64,000 nucleotides of DNA from Janthinobacterium agaricidamnosum NBRC 102515 = DSM 9628 (GTDB lineage: Bacteria > Pseudomonadota > Gammaproteobacteria > Burkholderiales > Burkholderiaceae_D). This document shows, one piece after another, positions 43,393 to 51,856 of this stretch. The position numbers and the translations under genes were made by a program. The notes under the pieces are model-generated. The model was not told the origin of the DNA. It was given only the letters and a program-made list of their open reading frames with translations, and ran no database searches. The stretch spans positions 2,274,448-2,338,447 of the forward strand of contig NZ_HG322949.1 of NCBI RefSeq assembly GCF_000723165.1. Direction: 5' to 3'. Position 1 is the stretch's first letter; each line of letters starts with the position of its first letter.

Positions 43393-44184
43393 ATGATGAG
43401 TTTGCCATTGCTGCTGCCGCACTGGCCGGACTTGCCCGCTGGAATAGGGGCGCTGTCCACGCTGCGTAGCGGGGGCATCAGCCTGGCGCCGTATGGCGCG
43501 ACCGATGGCAGCGGTGGCTTGAACCTGGGCCAGCATGTCGGCGACCGGCCTGAGCATGTACAGCATAACCGCGACGCGCTGGCGGCCTTGCTGCCGTCGC
43601 AGCCGGTGTGGCTGTCGCAAGTGCATGGCACCAAGGTGGTTGACGCCGCCCAGGTGGCCGGCGGCGACGTGCCGGAAGCGGACGCCAGCTTTGCGGCGGC
43701 GCCCTCGGCGGTGTGCCTGGTCATGAGCGCCGATTGTTTGCCGGTATTGTTCAGCGCGCTCGACGGCAGCGTGGTCGCGGCGGCGCACGCCGGCTGGCGC
43801 GGCCTGGCGGGCGGCGTGCTCAACCGCACCGTATCGGCCATGCGTCATGCCGGCGTGGGCGCCGGCGAGATCACCGCCTGGCTGGGACCGGCCATCGGAG
43901 CGTCGCAATTCGAGGTCGGCGCCGATGTGCTGGCCGCATTCCAGGCCGGCGCGTCGGATGACGGCGAGGCGCGGCGTGTGAAGGCGGCGTTCACGCCCAT
44001 CGACGGACGTCCGGGCAAATACCTGGCCGACATCTATGCGCTGGCGCGGATTTTCCTGCGCCGCGGCGGTGTCGAACGGGTTTCGGGCGGGGAATTTTGT
44101 ACCGTCAGCGATGCGGCCCGTTTTTATTCGTATCGCCGTGATGGCGTCACCGGGCGACAGGCAAGTTTGATCTGGCGCAAATAA
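43393..44184 (+). CDS. pgeF: Peptidoglycan editing factor PgeF (YfiH/polyphenol oxidase family)
   Basis: The 263-residue protein has the conserved Cu/Zn-type site residues in WLSQVHGTKVVD, VCLVMSADCLPVLF and VVAAAHAGWRGLAGG. It ends with the family pattern SDAARFYSYRRDGVTGRQASLIW. The family removes wrongly incorporated serine from peptidoglycan precursors. It is co-directional with rluD and ends before a strong terminator. Confidence 0.95.
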   Translation: MMSLPLLLPHWPDLPAGIGALSTLRSGGISLAPYGATDGSGGLNLGQHVGDRPEHVQHNRDALAALLPSQPVWLSQVHGTKVVDAAQVAGGDVPEADASFAAAPSAVCLVMSADCLPVLFSALDGSVVAAAHAGWRGLAGGVLNRTVSAMRHAGVGAGEITAWLGPAIGASQFEVGADVLAAFQAGASDDGEARRVKAAFTPIDGRPGKYLADIYALARIFLRRGGVERVSGGEFCTVSDAARFYSYRRDGVTGRQASLIWRK

Positions 44185-44190
44185 ACTGAA

Positions 44191-44219
44191 CGGCAGACAG
44201 TGTAATGTCTGCCGTTTTT
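44191..44219 (+). terminator. Intrinsic terminator after rluD-pgeF
   Basis: A 9-bp perfect stem (CGGCAGACA/TGTCTGCCG) with a GTGTAA loop is followed by TTTTT, seven bases after the pgeF stop. Confidence 0.9.
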
Positions 44220-44236
44220 GTTTTATCTGCTTTATC

Positions 44237-44434
44237 TTACCGGGCTGGCGGTTCGGATGGCGCTTGTTGCCGCGCGGCTTTGCGTTTGCGCCGCCTGGAG
44301 CCGGTCAGATAGAATAGGATGGACAAGGGAACCACGCAGTAGATGAGAAACGTCATCACTCCGGCAACGATGGAGGGTTCCGTCAGGGCCATGAGGCCGA
44401 CCACGTAAATCCATGCAATAGCGACGATCAGCAT
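44237..44434 (-). CDS. Small two-helix membrane protein, function unknown
   Basis: The 65-residue protein has two predicted transmembrane helices (MLIVAIAWIYVVGLMAL and VMTFLIYCVVPLSILFYLTG) and a basic tail (SRRRKRKAARQQ). The coding pattern is clean and it lies between a terminator and phaC. I recognise no functional motif; topology suggests that both termini may face the same side, with the positive tail inside. Confidence 0.65.
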   Translation of the reverse strand: MLIVAIAWIYVVGLMALTEPSIVAGVMTFLIYCVVPLSILFYLTGSRRRKRKAARQQAPSEPPAR

Positions 44435-44464
44435 AAAACGGCCTTGGAAAATTTTAATTCTTAA

Positions 44465-46216
44465 ATGGACTTAAACACTATGAATATGCCCGATCCTCAA
44501 GTGATGGCCAACGCGTGGATAGCGCAGATGAGCAATCCCGAGCAGTGGAAAACCTGGTTCAACATGGCGCCGCAGGCGCCGTCGAATCCGATCGCGGCGG
44601 TGCTGCAAGACACCGGCGCCAGCATCAAGCCTGAAGTCATCGACCGCCTGAAAGACGATTACCTGGCCAAGCTGGGCATCTTGTGGGCGCAATTCATGGC
44701 GGGCCAGATTCCGCCGCTGAACGACCGCCGCTTCGCCGCGCCGGCCTGGCGCGACAGCCCGTTGTCGGCATTCAATGCCGCATCATACCTGCTCAACGCC
44801 GAATTTCTCAACGCCCTGGCCAATGCGGTCGACGCGACCGCGCACCAAAAGCAGAAAATCCGCTTCGCCGTGCAACAAATCGTCGATGCGATGTCGCCGG
44901 CCAATTTCCTGGCGACCAATCCGGAAGCGCAGCAAAAAGTTATCGAAAGCAAGGGTGAAAGCCTGACCAAGGGCTTGAGCAATATGTTGGCCGACATGCA
45001 GAAGGGCCGCATTTCGCAATCCGATGAAACGGCCTTCGAAGTGGGCCGCAATGTCGCCACCACGCCCGGTACGGTGGTGTTTGAAAATGCGCTGTTCCAG
45101 CTGATCCAGTACACCCCGGCCACGCCGAAGGTGCACCAGCGGCCGCTGTTGATGGTGCCGCCGTGCATCAACAAGTTTTACATCCTCGACTTGCAGCCCG
45201 AAAACTCGCTGGTGCGTTACGCGGTGGAGCAGGGCAATACCGTGTTCCTGATGTCGTGGCGCAATCCCGACCAGAGCATGCAGCACACCACGTGGGACGA
45301 TTACATCGAACAAGGCGTGATCCAGGCGATCCAGGTGGCCCAGGATATTTCCGGACAAGATAAACTGAACATGTTCGGCTTTTGCGTCGGCGGCACGCTG
45401 ATCGCCACCGCGCTGGCGGTGCTGAAGGCGCGCGGCGAGAATCCCGCGTCCAGCCTGACCTTGCTGACCACCTTCCTCGATTTTTCCGATCCCGGCGTGC
45501 TGGAAGTGTTCATCGATGAAGCCCAGGTCAGCCTGCGCGAACAATCGCTGGCCAACGGCGGCTTGTTGCCCGGGCGCGATCTGGCCAGCACTTTTTCCAG
45601 CCTGCGGCCGAACGACCTGGTCTGGAATTACGTGCAATCGAATTATTTGAAGGGCAATGAGCCGCCGGCGTTCGATTTGCTGTACTGGAATGCCGACAGC
45701 ACCGGCTTGCCCGGCCCGATGTTTTGCTGGTACCTGCGCAACACTTACCTGGAAAACAGCCTGAAGGTGCCGGGCAAGCTGACCGTGGCCGGCGAAAAAG
45801 TCGATTTGTCGAGCATCGACGCGCCGGTTTTCATCTACGGTTCGCGCGAAGACCATATCGTGCCGTGGCCGGCTGCGTATGCATCGACCTTCTTGCTGAA
45901 TCCAAAGAAGGCCAAGGCCAACCGCTTCATCCTCGGCGCTTCCGGCCATATCGCCGGCGTGATCAACCCGGCGTCCAAGAAAAAGCGCAATTACTGGAGC
46001 AACGATACGGCCCGGCCAGCCCGCGCCAAGCCGCTCAGCGCCGACGACTGGTTCAGCGGCGCCACCGAACACGCCGGCAGCTGGTGGCCGGAATGGGCGC
46101 AATTCCTGGCGCAGCATGGCGGCAGCGATGTCAAGGCGCCAGCCAAGCCGGGCAACAGGAAGCACAAGGCGATCGAACCGGCGCCGGGCAGATATGTTAC
46201 AGTCAGGGCTGATTGA
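44465..46216 (+). CDS. phaC: Class I polyhydroxyalkanoate synthase PhaC
   Basis: The 583-residue cytoplasmic enzyme polymerises 3-hydroxyacyl-CoA into PHA granules. The lipase-like box FGFCVGGTL has its catalytic Cys at residue 307; the aspartate lies in the conserved IYGSREDHIVPWPAAY region and the histidine in GASGHIAGVINP. Length and the N-terminal domain (Pha_C N) fit class I synthases. An ATG 15 bases further in is an alternative start. phaR follows after 238 bases; phaA and phaB are not here. Confidence 0.95.
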   Translation: MDLNTMNMPDPQVMANAWIAQMSNPEQWKTWFNMAPQAPSNPIAAVLQDTGASIKPEVIDRLKDDYLAKLGILWAQFMAGQIPPLNDRRFAAPAWRDSPLSAFNAASYLLNAEFLNALANAVDATAHQKQKIRFAVQQIVDAMSPANFLATNPEAQQKVIESKGESLTKGLSNMLADMQKGRISQSDETAFEVGRNVATTPGTVVFENALFQLIQYTPATPKVHQRPLLMVPPCINKFYILDLQPENSLVRYAVEQGNTVFLMSWRNPDQSMQHTTWDDYIEQGVIQAIQVAQDISGQDKLNMFGFCVGGTLIATALAVLKARGENPASSLTLLTTFLDFSDPGVLEVFIDEAQVSLREQSLANGGLLPGRDLASTFSSLRPNDLVWNYVQSNYLKGNEPPAFDLLYWNADSTGLPGPMFCWYLRNTYLENSLKVPGKLTVAGEKVDLSSIDAPVFIYGSREDHIVPWPAAYASTFLLNPKKAKANRFILGASGHIAGVINPASKKKRNYWSNDTARPARAKPLSADDWFSGATEHAGSWWPEWAQFLAQHGGSDVKAPAKPGNRKHKAIEPAPGRYVTVRAD

Positions 46217-46293
46217 CATTTAAAGCATTGTCATTCTGGATAGGCGCGCCAGGATGGCGCCGCCTGTCCGCCAATCAGTTTAGTGACTTTTAG

Positions 46294-46336
46294 TTGCGTT
46301 GCAATAAAACACAGAAACTTGCATTGTTATATGCAA
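46294..46336. promoter_or_regulatory. TTGC-rich inverted repeats upstream of phaR (possible PhaR autoregulatory site)
   Basis: TTGCAT-N6-ATGCAA (46319-46336) is a perfect inverted repeat. TTGCGTTGCAA lies just before it (46294-46304) and a TATAAT lies at 46355-46360. PhaR-type repressors bind TGC-rich repeats and control their own gene in some species; assignment here is inferred. Confidence 0.4.
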
Positions 46337-46382
46337 AATGATGGTTTTCCACTCTATAATGCCATCAGAGTAGGCAGGTGCG

Positions 46383-46409
46383 AAAGCGGACCGAAGTTCG
46401 CTTTTTTTT
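46383..46409 (+). terminator. Hairpin with T-tract between phaC and phaR
   Basis: AAAGCGGA pairs with TTCGCTTT (one G-T wobble) around CCGAAG and is followed by further T's. It lies after the TATAAT at 46355-46360, so it may act as a leader hairpin for phaR as well as a phaC terminator. Confidence 0.55.
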
Positions 46410-46454
46410 CGGATTTAATCAGTACGCGCCGCGGCGCAATAAGTGGAACTTGTG

Positions 46455-47021
46455 ATGAGTAGTGCAAAAAAAAGTATTGACCGCCTGATCAAGAAATACC
46501 CCAACCGCCGTCTGTACGACACCCAGACCAGTTCGTACATCACGCTGACCGACGTCAAGCAGCTGGTGCTCGATAACGAGGAATTCACCGTGGTCGACGC
46601 CAAGTCGAATGACGATTTGACGCGCAGCATCTTGCTTCAGATTATCCTGGAAGAAGAGGCGAACGGCGTGCCGATGTTTTCCAGTGGCGTCTTGTCGCAA
46701 ATCATCCGTTATTACGGCCATGCGATGCAGGGCATGATGGGTTCTTACCTGGAAAAGAACGTCCAGGCCTTCACCGACATCCAGCACAAATTCACTGGCG
46801 GCAGCGCCAACGGCACGTTCGAAGGCAAGCCGTTCAGTCCGGAAATGTGGACCCAGTTCATGAATGTGCAGGGGCCGATGATGCAGGGCATGATGAATAA
46901 CTACATCGACCAGAGCAAAAGCCTGTTTGTGCAGATGCAAGAACAAATACAAAACCAAAGCAAGAATATCTTTGGCGCCTTCCCGTTTGTGCCGCCGGTT
47001 CCGCCAGCGGACAAGAAATAG
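46455..47021 (+). CDS. phaR: Polyhydroxyalkanoate synthesis repressor PhaR
   Basis: 188 residues. The N-terminal PHB-accumulation DNA-binding domain is clear (RLIKKYPNRRLYDTQTSSYI, DVKQLVLDNEEFTVVDAKS, DLTRSILLQIILEEE), and a Met/Gln-rich helical C-terminus (residues ~85-170) probably binds PHA. It represses phasin and its own gene until granules titrate it. The ATG at 46455 is preferred over a GTG at 46443. It is followed by a strong terminator. Confidence 0.95.
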   Translation: MSSAKKSIDRLIKKYPNRRLYDTQTSSYITLTDVKQLVLDNEEFTVVDAKSNDDLTRSILLQIILEEEANGVPMFSSGVLSQIIRYYGHAMQGMMGSYLEKNVQAFTDIQHKFTGGSANGTFEGKPFSPEMWTQFMNVQGPMMQGMMNNYIDQSKSLFVQMQEQIQNQSKNIFGAFPFVPPVPPADKK

Positions 47022-47048
47022 GCGCGGTCACAGCGGCATGGCATCGAA

Positions 47049-47078
47049 CGGCACAGGCGACTTCCCTGTGCCGTTTTT
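47049..47078 (+). terminator. Intrinsic terminator after phaR
   Basis: A 9-bp stem (CGGCACAGG/CCTGTGCCG) with a 7-base loop is followed by TTTTT, 27 bases after the phaR stop. Confidence 0.9.
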
Positions 47079-47133
47079 CTTTGCTGCACTGCAAAATGGC
47101 GCGCCGGCCGGGCCGGCTAAATTTAAAATATCG

Positions 47134-47163
47134 TTGACACTGCAAATTCTTCGCTGGTAGTAT
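47134..47163 (+). promoter_or_regulatory. Sigma-70-type promoter of the GH1 beta-glucosidase gene
   Basis: TTGACA (47134-47139) and TAGTAT (47158-47163) are separated by 18 bases. The predicted start of transcription lies just before the palindromic operator at 47175. Confidence 0.75.
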
Positions 47164-47174
47164 CGTTACACCTT

Positions 47175-47190
47175 GTGGAAGCGCTTCCAC
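47175..47190. promoter_or_regulatory. Perfect 16-bp palindrome, LacI-family operator
   Basis: GTGGAAGCGCTTCCAC is fully symmetric with a central CG, the form of LacI-family sugar-repressor operators. It sits directly downstream of the predicted promoter and ends 26 bases before the GTG start. The LacI-type regulator at 53006-54013 is the obvious candidate ligand. Confidence 0.8.
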
Positions 47191-47216
47191 TCCCATTTCG
47201 CAGCGAAGGAGATTTT

Positions 47217-48596
47217 GTGAATCAAGTAGTACCAGTTTCCCTGGAAGACCAATTTTCCCCACCGGCCGACTCGGTACTGTGGAACAAAGATTTCCTGTTG
47301 GGCGTGGCCACCGCCGCTTACCAGATCGAGGGCGCCGTCGCCGAAGACGGTCGCCTGCCGTCGATCTGGGATACCTTCTCGGCCACCCCCGGCAAAGTGC
47401 TGGCCGGCGATACCGGTGCCGTCGCTTGCGACCACTACCACTTGTGGGAGCAGGATGTCGAGACGATCGCCGCGCTGAACGTCGACGCCTACCGTTTGTC
47501 GATCTCCTGGCCGCGCGTGATGGATGCGGCCGGTCAGCCTAACCGCAAGGGCATCGATTTCTACAAGAACTTGCTGCAGCGCCTGAAACAAAAGGGCTTG
47601 AAAACCTTCGTCACGCTGTACCACTGGGACTTGCCGCAATACCTGGAAGACCGTGGCGGCTGGGTCAACCGCGACACCGCTTACCGATTCGCCGAATACG
47701 CCGACCTGATGAGCCGCGAATTGACCGGCCTGGTCGATGCGTGGGCCACGCTGAACGAACCTTGGTGCTCGGCATTCCACGGCTACGGCGGCGGTCACCA
47801 TGCGCCGGGCCGCGCCAACGTGCGTTACGCCACCCAGGCGATGCACCACTTGCTGCTGGGCCACGGCCTGGCGCTGCAGCACCTGCGCCGCAACGACCCG
47901 TCCGCACAAGCGGGCATCGTCGCCAACGTCGGCCGCGGCACCACCACCGGCACCAGCGCCGCCGACTTGCGCGCCGCCGAACTGTTCGAACTGCAGCACA
48001 ATAACTGGGTGCTCGACCCGCTGCTGAAAAAAACCAATGCCGCCGCGTTGTGGGAACTGTGGCCGGGCGCCGAACCGCTGGTGCTGGAAGGCGACATGGA
48101 CATCATCGGTGCGCCGATGGATTTCCTGGGTATCAATTACTATTTCCGCACCAACGTGGTCAGCGATGGCAAGCACGGTTTTACCGAAGTCGACCTGGAA
48201 GGCGTCGAGCGCACGCAAATGGGCTGGGAAGTGTATCCGGTCGGCTTGCGCGACTTGCTGATCGGTTTCCACAAGGAATACGATAACTTGCCGCCGATCT
48301 ACATCACCGAGAACGGCACCGCGTCCGACGACCAGGTGGTCGATGGCGCAGTCAACGACCCGCGCCGCATTTCGTTCCTGAACCGCCACCTGGCGGCGGT
48401 CGATGAAGCGGTCAAGGCCGGCGTCGACGTGCGCGGTTATTTCATCTGGTCGCTGATGGACAATTTCGAATGGGCTTTCGGTTACGAGCGCCGCTTCGGC
48501 ATCATCCACGTCGATTACGCGACCCAGAAGCGCACGCTGAAACGCAGCGCGCAACTGGTGGCGGATTTCCTGGCCGAGCGTAACGCCCGTCCTTGA
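47217..48596 (+). CDS. GH1 family beta-glucosidase
   Basis: The 459-residue cytosolic enzyme has the GH1 acid/base Glu181 in TLNEPW and the nucleophile Glu365 in YITENG. The N-terminal signature FLLGVATAAYQIEGAVAEDG and the segments YRLSISWPRVM and YHWDLPQYLED are conserved. It should hydrolyse beta-glucosides such as cellobiose. The GTG at 47217 is chosen because AAGGAG lies seven bases upstream; an earlier start would lie across the operator. It heads the sugar-utilisation island and is probably repressed through the palindrome at 47175. Confidence 0.95.
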   Translation: MNQVVPVSLEDQFSPPADSVLWNKDFLLGVATAAYQIEGAVAEDGRLPSIWDTFSATPGKVLAGDTGAVACDHYHLWEQDVETIAALNVDAYRLSISWPRVMDAAGQPNRKGIDFYKNLLQRLKQKGLKTFVTLYHWDLPQYLEDRGGWVNRDTAYRFAEYADLMSRELTGLVDAWATLNEPWCSAFHGYGGGHHAPGRANVRYATQAMHHLLLGHGLALQHLRRNDPSAQAGIVANVGRGTTTGTSAADLRAAELFELQHNNWVLDPLLKKTNAAALWELWPGAEPLVLEGDMDIIGAPMDFLGINYYFRTNVVSDGKHGFTEVDLEGVERTQMGWEVYPVGLRDLLIGFHKEYDNLPPIYITENGTASDDQVVDGAVNDPRRISFLNRHLAAVDEAVKAGVDVRGYFIWSLMDNFEWAFGYERRFGIIHVDYATQKRTLKRSAQLVADFLAERNARP

Positions 48597-48626
48597 AGGT
48601 TGTAGCAAGGTAAAAAAGTTGTATCT

Positions 48627-48666
48627 GGTTACGTCCTGATATGTATTTTTAATATTGGACGTTACC
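48627..48666. promoter_or_regulatory. Inverted repeat and possible promoter upstream of the sugar importer genes
   Basis: GGTTACGTCC and GGACGTTACC (nine of ten positions symmetric) flank a 20-base AT-rich spacer. The right arm overlaps a possible -35 TTGGAC (48655-48660), followed after 17 bases by AATAAA. It could be a second operator for the island, of a type different from the GH1 palindrome. Confidence 0.45.
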
Positions 48667-48712
48667 AATTCATTCCCAATAAAATGAGTGCCAGACACTC
48701 ACAGGAGACAAT

Positions 48713-49962
48713 ATGAATAAAACCAAAAAATTGCCGGCGCAGTCGCGCTGGCCCTCGCCGCACAAGGCACCATGATGGCCCAGGCGCACGCCCAGGCGCC
48801 ATTAAAAGCCACCGTGATTCACTGGTGGACTTCCGGCGGCGAATCGGCCGCGATCAAACAATTTGCCGACGCCTACAACAAGGCCGGCGGCCAGTGGATC
48901 GACCAGGCGATTGCCGGCGCTGACCAGGCCCGCGCGACCACCATCAACCGCATCGTCGGCGGCAACGCGCCGGTGGCGGCGCAATTCAATACCTCGCAAC
49001 AATTCCGCGACATCGTCGAACAAGGCTTGCTGAACAACGTCGATGACGTGGCGATCAAGGGCAACTGGGACCAGATCATGCCGCCGTCGATCTTGAACGC
49101 GATCAAGATCAACGGTCACTTCTATGCCGCGCCGGTCGACATCCACATGCCGGCCTGGTTCTTCTACTCCAAGGCCGCTTTCAAGAAGGCCGGCATCGCC
49201 GACGAACCGAAAACCTGGGACGAATTCCTGGCCGACCTGGCCAAATTGAAAGCCGCCGGCATCGTGCCGCTGGCGTTTGGCGGCCAGGTATGGCAAGAAA
49301 AAATCACCTTCGACGCGATCTTCGCGATGGTCGGCGGCCAGGACCTGTACCTGAAAGTCTACCGCGACCGCGACCAGAACGCGGTCAAGTCGGACGCCTT
49401 CAAGCAAGTGCTGCTGGCCTTCAAGAAATTGCGCGGCTTCATCGATCCAGGTTCGCCTGGCCGTAACTGGAACGACGCCACCGCGATGGTCGTGACCGGC
49501 AAGGCCGGCGTGCAAATCATGGGCGACTGGGCCAAGGGCGAATTCTCGGCCGCCAAGCAAACCGCCGGCAAGGATTTCGGCTGCTTCCCGGGCTTCGGTC
49601 CGAAGTCGCCGTACATCGTCGCGGGCGACGCGTTCGTGTTCCCGAAATCGACCAATGCCGATGTGGTCAAGGCGCAAAAGCTGATGGCCACCACCATCAC
49701 CTCGCCAGCCGCGCAAGTGGCGTTCAGTGCGCGCAAGGGTTCGATTCCGATCCGCGGCGACGTCGACGATTCCTCGCTGGACATTTGCGCCAGGCAGGGC
49801 ATCGTGATCATGAAGGATAAAACGCGCCAGTTGCCGAATTCGGAAATGCTGACTTCCCCTGACTTGAACGGCGCGCTGCAAGACGTGCTGACCAATTTCT
49901 GGAACAAGAACCAGTCCGCCGAAGATGCGCAAAAAGCCTTTGCCAGCGCATTGAAAGAGTAA
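48713..49962 (+). CDS. Sugar ABC transporter substrate-binding protein, apparent frameshift in the signal peptide
   Basis: The mature protein (in frame from 48772, about 396 residues) is a clear family 1 extracellular solute-binding protein: ATVIHWWTSGGESAAIKQF, FYAAPVDIHMPAWFFYSKAAF, KTWDEFLADLAKLKAAGIVPLAFGG. A good AGGAG and ATG at 48713 open with MNKTKK, but that frame stops after 20 codons. One extra base in the A6 run (48725-48730) would fuse MNKTKK to IAGAVALALAAQG...AQAHAQA, a perfect signal peptide. This is a sequencing or assembly error, a real mutation or slippage. It delivers sugar to the permeases that follow. Confidence 0.88.
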
Positions 49963-49996
49963 TCGGCGCGCGCCTACGGAGTAAGGGGAGAGTAAT

Positions 49997-50932
49997 TTGA
50001 GTAGCTCGAGTAAGTTAGCATCGCTGGAAGCGGCGGCGAAAACCAGGGCCGGACGCAAACGGTTTTCGTGGGCCGCCAACATCGCACTGATACCGATGGC
50101 AGTCACGGTATTGTTTGCATATATGGGAACGATGTTGTGGACCGCGCGCGTGTCGGTCAGCAGTTCGCGCACCTTTCCGGCGGACGACTTCGTCGGCGCC
50201 GCGCAATATATCCGCTTGTTCAATAACGACCGCTGGATGCTGTCGCTGCAAAACCTGCTGGTCTACGGTGTGCTGTTCATCGTGGCCTGCATGGTGATCG
50301 GCTTCCTGCTGGCGGTCTTTATCGACCAGAAAGTCGCGGCCGAAGGCGTGCTGCGCACCGTGTTCCTGTATCCGTACGCGATGTCGTTCGTGGCCACCGG
50401 CCTGATCTGGCAATGGATACTGAATCCGGAGCTGGGCATCCAGGAAGTGCTGCACAAGATGGGCTTCGAGCAGGCCCGCTTCGACTGGATCGTCAACCAG
50501 GACATGGTGATCTACACGGTGGTGATCGCCACCGTGTGGCAAGCTTCCGGGCTGGTGATGGCGCTGATGCTGTCGGGTTTGCGCGGCATCGACGAAGAGA
50601 TGTGGAAAGCGGCGCGGATCGACGGCATCCCGCGCTGGCGTGTCTACCTCAGCATCGTGCTGCCGATGCTCGGGCCATCGGTCTCGACCGCTTTCGTGCT
50701 GCTGTTCGTGATGGTCATCAAGGTGTACGACGCGGTCGTCGCGATGACCCAGGGCGGTCCCGGCACCGCCAGCGAAGTGCCGGCCAAGTTCATCATGGAT
50801 TACCTGTTCGGTCGCGCCAATATCGGCCTGGCGTCGGCGGCCTCGGTGGTGCTGCTGACCACCGTGCTGGCGATCGTCGCCCCCATTTTCATCGTGCGCA
50901 ACCGCGCAGGCAAGGGCAAGGCCAAGAAATGA
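49997..50932 (+). CDS. Sugar ABC transporter permease (MalF/UgpA-like)
   Basis: The 311-residue inner-membrane protein has about six transmembrane helices and the EAA-type loop MWKAARIDGIPRWRVYLSIVLPML, which docks to the ATPase. The TTG start at 49997 has AGGGGAG eight bases upstream. Its stop overlaps the next permease start as ATGA. It forms the channel with its partner in a CUT1-type importer. Confidence 0.92.
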   Translation: MSSSSKLASLEAAAKTRAGRKRFSWAANIALIPMAVTVLFAYMGTMLWTARVSVSSSRTFPADDFVGAAQYIRLFNNDRWMLSLQNLLVYGVLFIVACMVIGFLLAVFIDQKVAAEGVLRTVFLYPYAMSFVATGLIWQWILNPELGIQEVLHKMGFEQARFDWIVNQDMVIYTVVIATVWQASGLVMALMLSGLRGIDEEMWKAARIDGIPRWRVYLSIVLPMLGPSVSTAFVLLFVMVIKVYDAVVAMTQGGPGTASEVPAKFIMDYLFGRANIGLASAASVVLLTTVLAIVAPIFIVRNRAGKGKAKK

Positions 50933-51837
50933 GCAGCACCGTGAATAACCATAACCATAAACCTGCCGGCCAGGCCCGGCGCGCCAGCAGTTTCACGCCA
51001 GCACGGATCGGCGTGTACGCCTTCCTGATTTGCGCGGCGCTGTTTTTCCTGCTGCCGCTGTATGTCATGCTGGTCACGTCGGTCAAGCCGATGGAAGAAA
51101 TCCGCCTCGGCACGCTGTTCGCGCTGCCGATGCATATCACCTTCGAGCCGTGGAGCATGGCGTGGCAATCGGCCTGCACCGGGCTGGAATGCAACGGCAT
51201 CAAGGGCGGCTTCTGGAACTCGGTCAACATCGTGGTGCCGAGCACCATCCTGTCGATCGCGGTCGGCGCCGTCAATGGCTATGCGCTGTCGTTCTGGAAA
51301 CCGCGCGGCGCCGGTGTGCTGTTCGCGGTGCTGATGATGGGCGCGTTCATCCCGGTGCAGGTGATGGTGTATCCGCTGGTGCGCCTGCTGGCCGCCGCGC
51401 ATCTGTTCAGCTCGCTGCCCGGCATCATCCTGATCCACACCATCTTCGGCATGCCGGTGATGACGCTGCTGTTCCGTAATTACTATGCGGCGCTGCCGCA
51501 GGAATTGTTCAAGGCGGCGCGCATCGACGGCGGCGGCTTCTGGCGCATCTTCCTGCAACTGATGCTGCCGATGTCGACCCCGGTGATCGTGGTCGCGGCC
51601 ATCATGCAAGTGACCGGGATCTGGAACGACTTCCTGTTTGGCCTGGTGTTCGCCGGTTCCGACCATTTGCCGATGACGGTCCAGCTGAACAACATCATCA
51701 ACACCACCACCGGCGAACGGCTGTACAACGTGAACATGGCTGCCACCATCCTGACGTCGATGGTGCCGCTGGGTCTTTATTTCATCTCCGGCCGCTGGTT
51801 CGTGCGCGGCATCGCCTCCGGCGCGGTCAAGGGCTAA
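50929..51837 (+). CDS. Sugar ABC transporter permease (MalG/UgpE-like)
   Basis: 302 residues with a short His/Asn-rich N-terminus, six hydrophobic helices (first: GVYAFLICAALFFLLPLYVML) and the EAA loop LFKAARIDGGGFWRIFLQLMLPM. The ATG overlaps the previous stop by four bases. A two-Cys periplasmic loop (SACTGLECNG) sits between the first helices, as in related glucose-type importers. Confidence 0.92.
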   Translation: MSSTVNNHNHKPAGQARRASSFTPARIGVYAFLICAALFFLLPLYVMLVTSVKPMEEIRLGTLFALPMHITFEPWSMAWQSACTGLECNGIKGGFWNSVNIVVPSTILSIAVGAVNGYALSFWKPRGAGVLFAVLMMGAFIPVQVMVYPLVRLLAAAHLFSSLPGIILIHTIFGMPVMTLLFRNYYAALPQELFKAARIDGGGFWRIFLQLMLPMSTPVIVVAAIMQVTGIWNDFLFGLVFAGSDHLPMTVQLNNIINTTTGERLYNVNMAATILTSMVPLGLYFISGRWFVRGIASGAVKG

Positions 51838-51856
51838 CAAGGTAACAAGGGTAATT

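Noticed and set aside
47166..48698. 510-codon minus-strand frame over the GH1 gene
   Set aside because: Antisense shadow; the GH1 catalytic motifs are on the plus strand.
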